Positions 22,584 through 24,913 of a stretch of 24,913 nt of DNA are shown here, one piece after another (within the stretch, counting starts at the first letter, position 1; each line of letters starts with the position of its first letter). Under the pieces are notes generated by a model that was given only the letters and a program-made list of their open reading frames with translations, searched no databases and was not told where the DNA came from. The stretch is from CAYWMP01 sp964459445 (lineage in GTDB: Bacteria; Desulfobacterota; DSM-4660; Desulfatiglandales; HGW-15). The translations under genes and the position numbers were made by a program. The stretch spans positions 1-24,913 of the forward strand of contig CAYWMP010000083.1 of the NCBI GenBank assembly GCA_964459445.1, read 5' to 3'.

Positions 22584-23930
22584 TCACATATCTTGCAGCG
22601 TGAGAATTTCACCTGTAATCTGTGGGTTGTGAAGACGGATGGATTTGAAATTAAGGCGAGATGCTTTGCTGATCAGCCGATTCATTTCCAATTCAGGATT
22701 CACTTTTCCTCTTTTAACCTCGTAGGCATGAATGCGATTCTTTTTTTCTCCGGCCAGTAAGAAATCTATCTCAATCCTTTGCCGGTTTCTAAACACAGAT
22801 CCTGCCACATCAAACTCAATAGGAGGATCAGCAAGGATTTTTTCTCTAAAAATCATTTCCAATACCCTCCCCTCCAGATTCGGAAGGTCAGCCTTAATTT
22901 CGCGTACAACCCTACGGTTTTGCCCTAATTCCAAAAGGGTCCTGTATCTCTCTATGTAGCGATACCAAAATAATATAAATGGGTCCTTGATGACATAACG
23001 GGAGTTCTTCGAGCTGGGTTTTTCTGTCACTGGAATCTCTTTATAAACCAAATCCAAGTCGTCAATAAGAAAGGGAAGGTAGTTTCCCAGTGAGGAGGTG
23101 TTGATCCCCGCTTGATTAGCGATTTCCGTGGCATCTTGGATTCCTTTTCCCAATGCCGATAGAATTCCCGTGTAAACGTGGGAAAATTTTTTCAATTCCG
23201 GCAATAGCATTTTGTTGAGTTCATCGTTGAAAAGGCCAAGAAGATCCAGCCAGCTTTTTTCAATCATTTCCTCAGTGGAGGCTTTTAAAATATCGAATTG
23301 GATGAGGATCTCATAAAATCGAGGATTTGTACCATACATACAAAAGAGCCGCAGGTGTTCTTCAGATTTGCGAATACCGTGGTCTTTGAATATATCCCTC
23401 AGTACATAGAATCCAAGGGGTTCCAGCCGGATGTTCTGATCAAGCCTTCCATAAAGTGGTGATTGCTCGTCAAAGAGGATTTTATGAAGCAAGGTTCGAA
23501 CCGACCCGCAAAAGACGATCACGCAAGGGTAAGATTTTCTTTTGAACTCATCAATGTAGTGCTGGAATAGGGCCAGATCGTCTCTTTTTTCAAGAAATAG
23601 ATTCTGAACTTCATCGAAAAAGATCGTCAAGGCCGTTCCTTTGGACAAGAGCAATGTAACGGCTTTGAAAAAATCGGTGAGATTCTGTGGCACGGATGTA
23701 AAACCTATTTCGTAAAGCTGGGGCTCAACCTGTTCTAATGTTTTCTTTAGGGGGCCTGGTAGGCAAAACAAATACAGGCAATGCTTCTTCCTGTTGCTGG
23801 CTTCAAGCCAGAGTCGTGTTTTACCGATACGCCTGCGCCCGATGATGGCTGTAAACAGGGTCCCTTTCCTGGCGGCTTTGAACCAACCGTCAATTATTTT
23901 AAGCTCTCTTTTTCTTCCATAGAATTCCAT
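22584..23930 (-). CDS. Archaeal-type ATPase with DUF234 nuclease-like end
   Basis: This 448-residue protein has a P-loop ATPase domain (about 1-235): FYGRKREL, Walker A GRRRIGKT (31-38), Walker B LTIFFDEVQ (101-109) and a sensor-like FCGSV (140-144). A winged-helix region spans about 245-300, and the DUF234 part begins YVIKDPFILFWYRYIERY (312-329). The end has Glu357, Asp389 (RIEIDFLLAG) and Glu404-x-Lys406 (AYEVKRG), the pattern of a PD-(D/E)XK nuclease. Such ATPases are common in archaea and are scattered in bacteria by transfer; their role is not established. It is convergent with the TA pair and has a repeated operator-like sequence upstream. Confidence 0.85.
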   Translation of the reverse strand: MEFYGRKRELKIIDGWFKAARKGTLFTAIIGRRRIGKTRLWLEASNRKKHCLYLFCLPGPLKKTLEQVEPQLYEIGFTSVPQNLTDFFKAVTLLLSKGTALTIFFDEVQNLFLEKRDDLALFQHYIDEFKRKSYPCVIVFCGSVRTLLHKILFDEQSPLYGRLDQNIRLEPLGFYVLRDIFKDHGIRKSEEHLRLFCMYGTNPRFYEILIQFDILKASTEEMIEKSWLDLLGLFNDELNKMLLPELKKFSHVYTGILSALGKGIQDATEIANQAGINTSSLGNYLPFLIDDLDLVYKEIPVTEKPSSKNSRYVIKDPFILFWYRYIERYRTLLELGQNRRVVREIKADLPNLEGRVLEMIFREKILADPPIEFDVAGSVFRNRQRIEIDFLLAGEKKNRIHAYEVKRGKVNPELEMNRLISKASRLNFKSIRLHNPQITGEILTLQDM

Positions 23931-23940
23931 AATGGTCCAA

Positions 23941-23979
23941 AGATTATCTATTCATGGATAATCTGTCAATAGATAATCT
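23941..23979. promoter_or_regulatory. Triple GATAATCT operator-like array upstream of ATPase gene
   Basis: AGATTATCTATT (23941-23952) and AATAGATAATCT (23968-23979) form a perfect 12-bp inverted repeat. A third copy of the octamer GATAATCT lies between them (23957-23964), so copies are spaced 15-16 bp. The array is 10 bp before the ATPase start codon, where it could act as an operator for a regulator or for the ATPase itself. Confidence 0.5.
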
Positions 23980-24142
23980 ATCGATTCATGTTTTGTAACA
24001 TAAGATAGGCCAATTCCCTCACTTTGTCACGCTTGTCAACAACGTTCGCTAGGTTTCCATTGGCTCATGGATCAAGGGCTTCTGTCTGTCAAAGAACTGT
24101 GGGTGAACATTCATTACCCAACTACAGTCCGGTAAACTCTGT

Positions 24143-24244
24143 GAACCGCCCCGTGCGGACCCGCATGCCGGGCCTGTCTCGCCATAGTTTTAACGACGGC
24201 GGATGGTGTGGGGGCTGGGGGGTTAAAACCCCCGGCTACCCGAT
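24143..24244 (+). mobile_element. 3' end of a group II intron (domains V and VI), domain V interrupted
   Basis: GAACCGCCCCGTGCGG at 24143-24158, then ACCCGCATGCCGGG to 24172, is the 5' strand, loop and first part of the 3' strand of a bacterial group II intron domain V. The rest of its 3' strand, TGGTGTGGGG, appears only after 31 extra bases (24173-24203). Domain VI follows (from about 24211), GGGGCTGGGGGG with its complement CCCCCGGCT, a bulged branch-point-like A at 24238, and the intron end CCCGAT at 24244. The base pairing fits well. No reverse transcriptase is nearby, so this is a 3' remnant. Confidence 0.7.
24173..24203. repeat. 31-nt palindromic repeat inserted in intron domain V
   Basis: The insert starts CCTGTCTCGCCATAG and ends AACGACGGCGGA. 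It is semi-palindromic (CTCGCC with GGCGGA-type arms) and resembles the complement of the segment at 12089-12112 in MITE copy 1 (CCTGCCGCGCCATAGCTT). It separates two halves of a structure that should be continuous. Confidence 0.55.
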
Positions 24245-24255
24245 TAGCTGATTAT

Positions 24256-24885
24256 TTATTGATCGTGTCCATCATGGCCTTTAGCCCCCTCACCATGGTG
24301 GCCCCCGCTTCCTTTGATAATAGCGTGCAAGCCTTCTACGTAATGTGTGAAGATGACATAGGCTTCGACAAATCCACGACCGGCCGCCATGGAGTCATCG
24401 GCATGCTCTTGCGTTTCGCTAGCATGCTGAAAACGTTCACGAATGCCATTGGCCATGGCTTTCGTCAAGACATCGACCAGCTTATCCACCGATCCACTTT
24501 CCAAAGCTTTGTCGGCCAGGGCAACAGCCGGGTCTACAGCTTCACCTGGTTTCAAACCAGTATAGGGCGCTCCTTAACCAGCCCGATGAATACGAACTAG
24601 AGTTTCGAAAAAGTACATATCAGCTAATTCTTTGGCCGCGGCACCCTTGGCACGAACTGCAAGAGTTTTTTGAAAAGCGACCCGAATCTCTTTTTCATCA
24701 TCGGCATGCACCCATTTAAGCAGTGGTGTTACATCACCCTTTTCAAGGGCTATTCTTGCCGTTTGCACCACTGAGCCATCAAGCGTGTCACAATGTGCAA
24801 AGGCGTTTTTGCTCAATGCGGTGCATAAAAGTCCGATTCCAAAAAATACCACCATGATACGAGCCAAATAGTTTCTTGTAGCCAT
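24256..24885 (-). pseudogene. DUF6448-type secreted protein, broken by one in-frame TAA
   Basis: A single frame of 210 codons (including the terminal stop) is interrupted only by TAA at 24574-24576 (codon 104). The N-terminal part has a signal peptide (residues 1-30, cleavage after NAFA) and the mature start HCDTLDGSVV, then DVTPLLKWV and MYFFETLVRIHRAG. After the TAA the same frame continues GAPYTGLKPGEAVDPAVALA, RGFVEAYVIFTHYVEGLH and a His-rich tail (HHGEGAKGHDGHD). This is the order of DUF6448 proteins, where the broken position is, as I recall, Glu (GAA or GAG), so one base change to TAA explains it. The ATG has AAGGAAG upstream. Mature function is unknown; His residues at both ends suggest metal binding. 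It may be a recent pseudogene or a sequence error. Confidence 0.8.
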
Positions 24886-24913
24886 TGTTTTCTTCCTTCG
24901 GTTGTTCAGCTAA

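Larger units (their letters stand above)
23931..24255. other. Intergenic region: operator repeats and group II intron remnant
   Basis: The left part (23941-23979) holds three copies of an octamer upstream of the ATPase gene. The middle (24000-24142) has a small stem TGGGT / ACCCA near 24110-24130 and probably belongs to the remnant intron upstream of its domain V. The right part is the intron end. I find no protein-coding remnant of the intron reverse transcriptase. Confidence 0.5.

Noticed and set aside
24024..24251. 75-codon plus-strand frame over the intron remnant
   Set aside because: The sequence is explained by intron domains V and VI; the frame shows no match to a reverse transcriptase.

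Overview
The window is about 25 kb of a mid-GC bacterial chromosome. The gene content is a c-haem-carrying bd-like cytochrome operon, an Aquifex-type aconitase beside a short citrate synthase, a universal-stress protein fused to a PCP-reductase domain, and many small palindromic intergenic repeats. This best fits a Desulfobacterota (deltaproteobacterial) or similar anaerobic/microaerophilic lineage. That placement is inference from gene style; no rRNA or other marker gene is present.

Layout. 1-2990 (minus strand): end of a DUF2059-like secreted protein, an unknown 545-residue lipoprotein, and a small phospholipase-A2-like protein. 2990-6346: repeat-rich DNA around a TrpF-like TIM-barrel protein that lacks the catalytic Cys and a HAL2-type bisphosphate nucleotidase. 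6347-9806 (plus): a cation/proton antiporter, a two-CBS protein, a tandem universal stress protein with a C-terminal PCP_red domain, and a small unknown ORF, which look like an ion/stress module. 10332-11977 (plus): a two-gene ABC-2 type transporter whose ATPase lacks the usual Q-loop and H-loop residues. 12355-12771: a small four-helix, probably b-haem membrane protein. 12810-13847 (minus): an orphan mreB. 14210-17931 (minus): a tightly overlapped four-gene operon for a membrane cytochrome complex, with two different CydA-like subunits that each end in a CxxCH c-haem motif, plus two small membrane proteins. 18125-21577 (minus): citrate synthase and aconitase, the first steps of the TCA cycle. 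21902-22494 (plus): an AbrB/RelE-like toxin-antitoxin pair with a good promoter. 22584-23930 (minus): an archaeal-type ATPase with a DUF234/PD-(D/E)XK-like end. 24143-24244: the 3' end of a group II intron whose domain V is split by a 31-nt insertion. 24256-24885 (minus): a DUF6448 gene broken by one in-frame TAA.

How it works together. The aconitase, citrate synthase and cytochrome operon run in one direction and would feed carbon oxidation into membrane electron transfer. The bd-like subunits keep several haem-b ligands, but by eye they lack residues needed for the oxygen-reducing site, and no CydB is present. A quinol/cytochrome c electron-transfer role is therefore as likely as oxidase activity.

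The most distinctive non-coding signal is a family of short GC-rich imperfect palindromes. They sit inside other conserved sequences: two copies of a 'gacaggataa' repeat, one of two MITE-like copies flanking mreB (a 92-bp insertion), and group II intron domain V (31 nt). Three further inverted-repeat elements (191, 196 and 145 bp) occupy the gaps upstream of the ABC transporter, citrate synthase and mreB.
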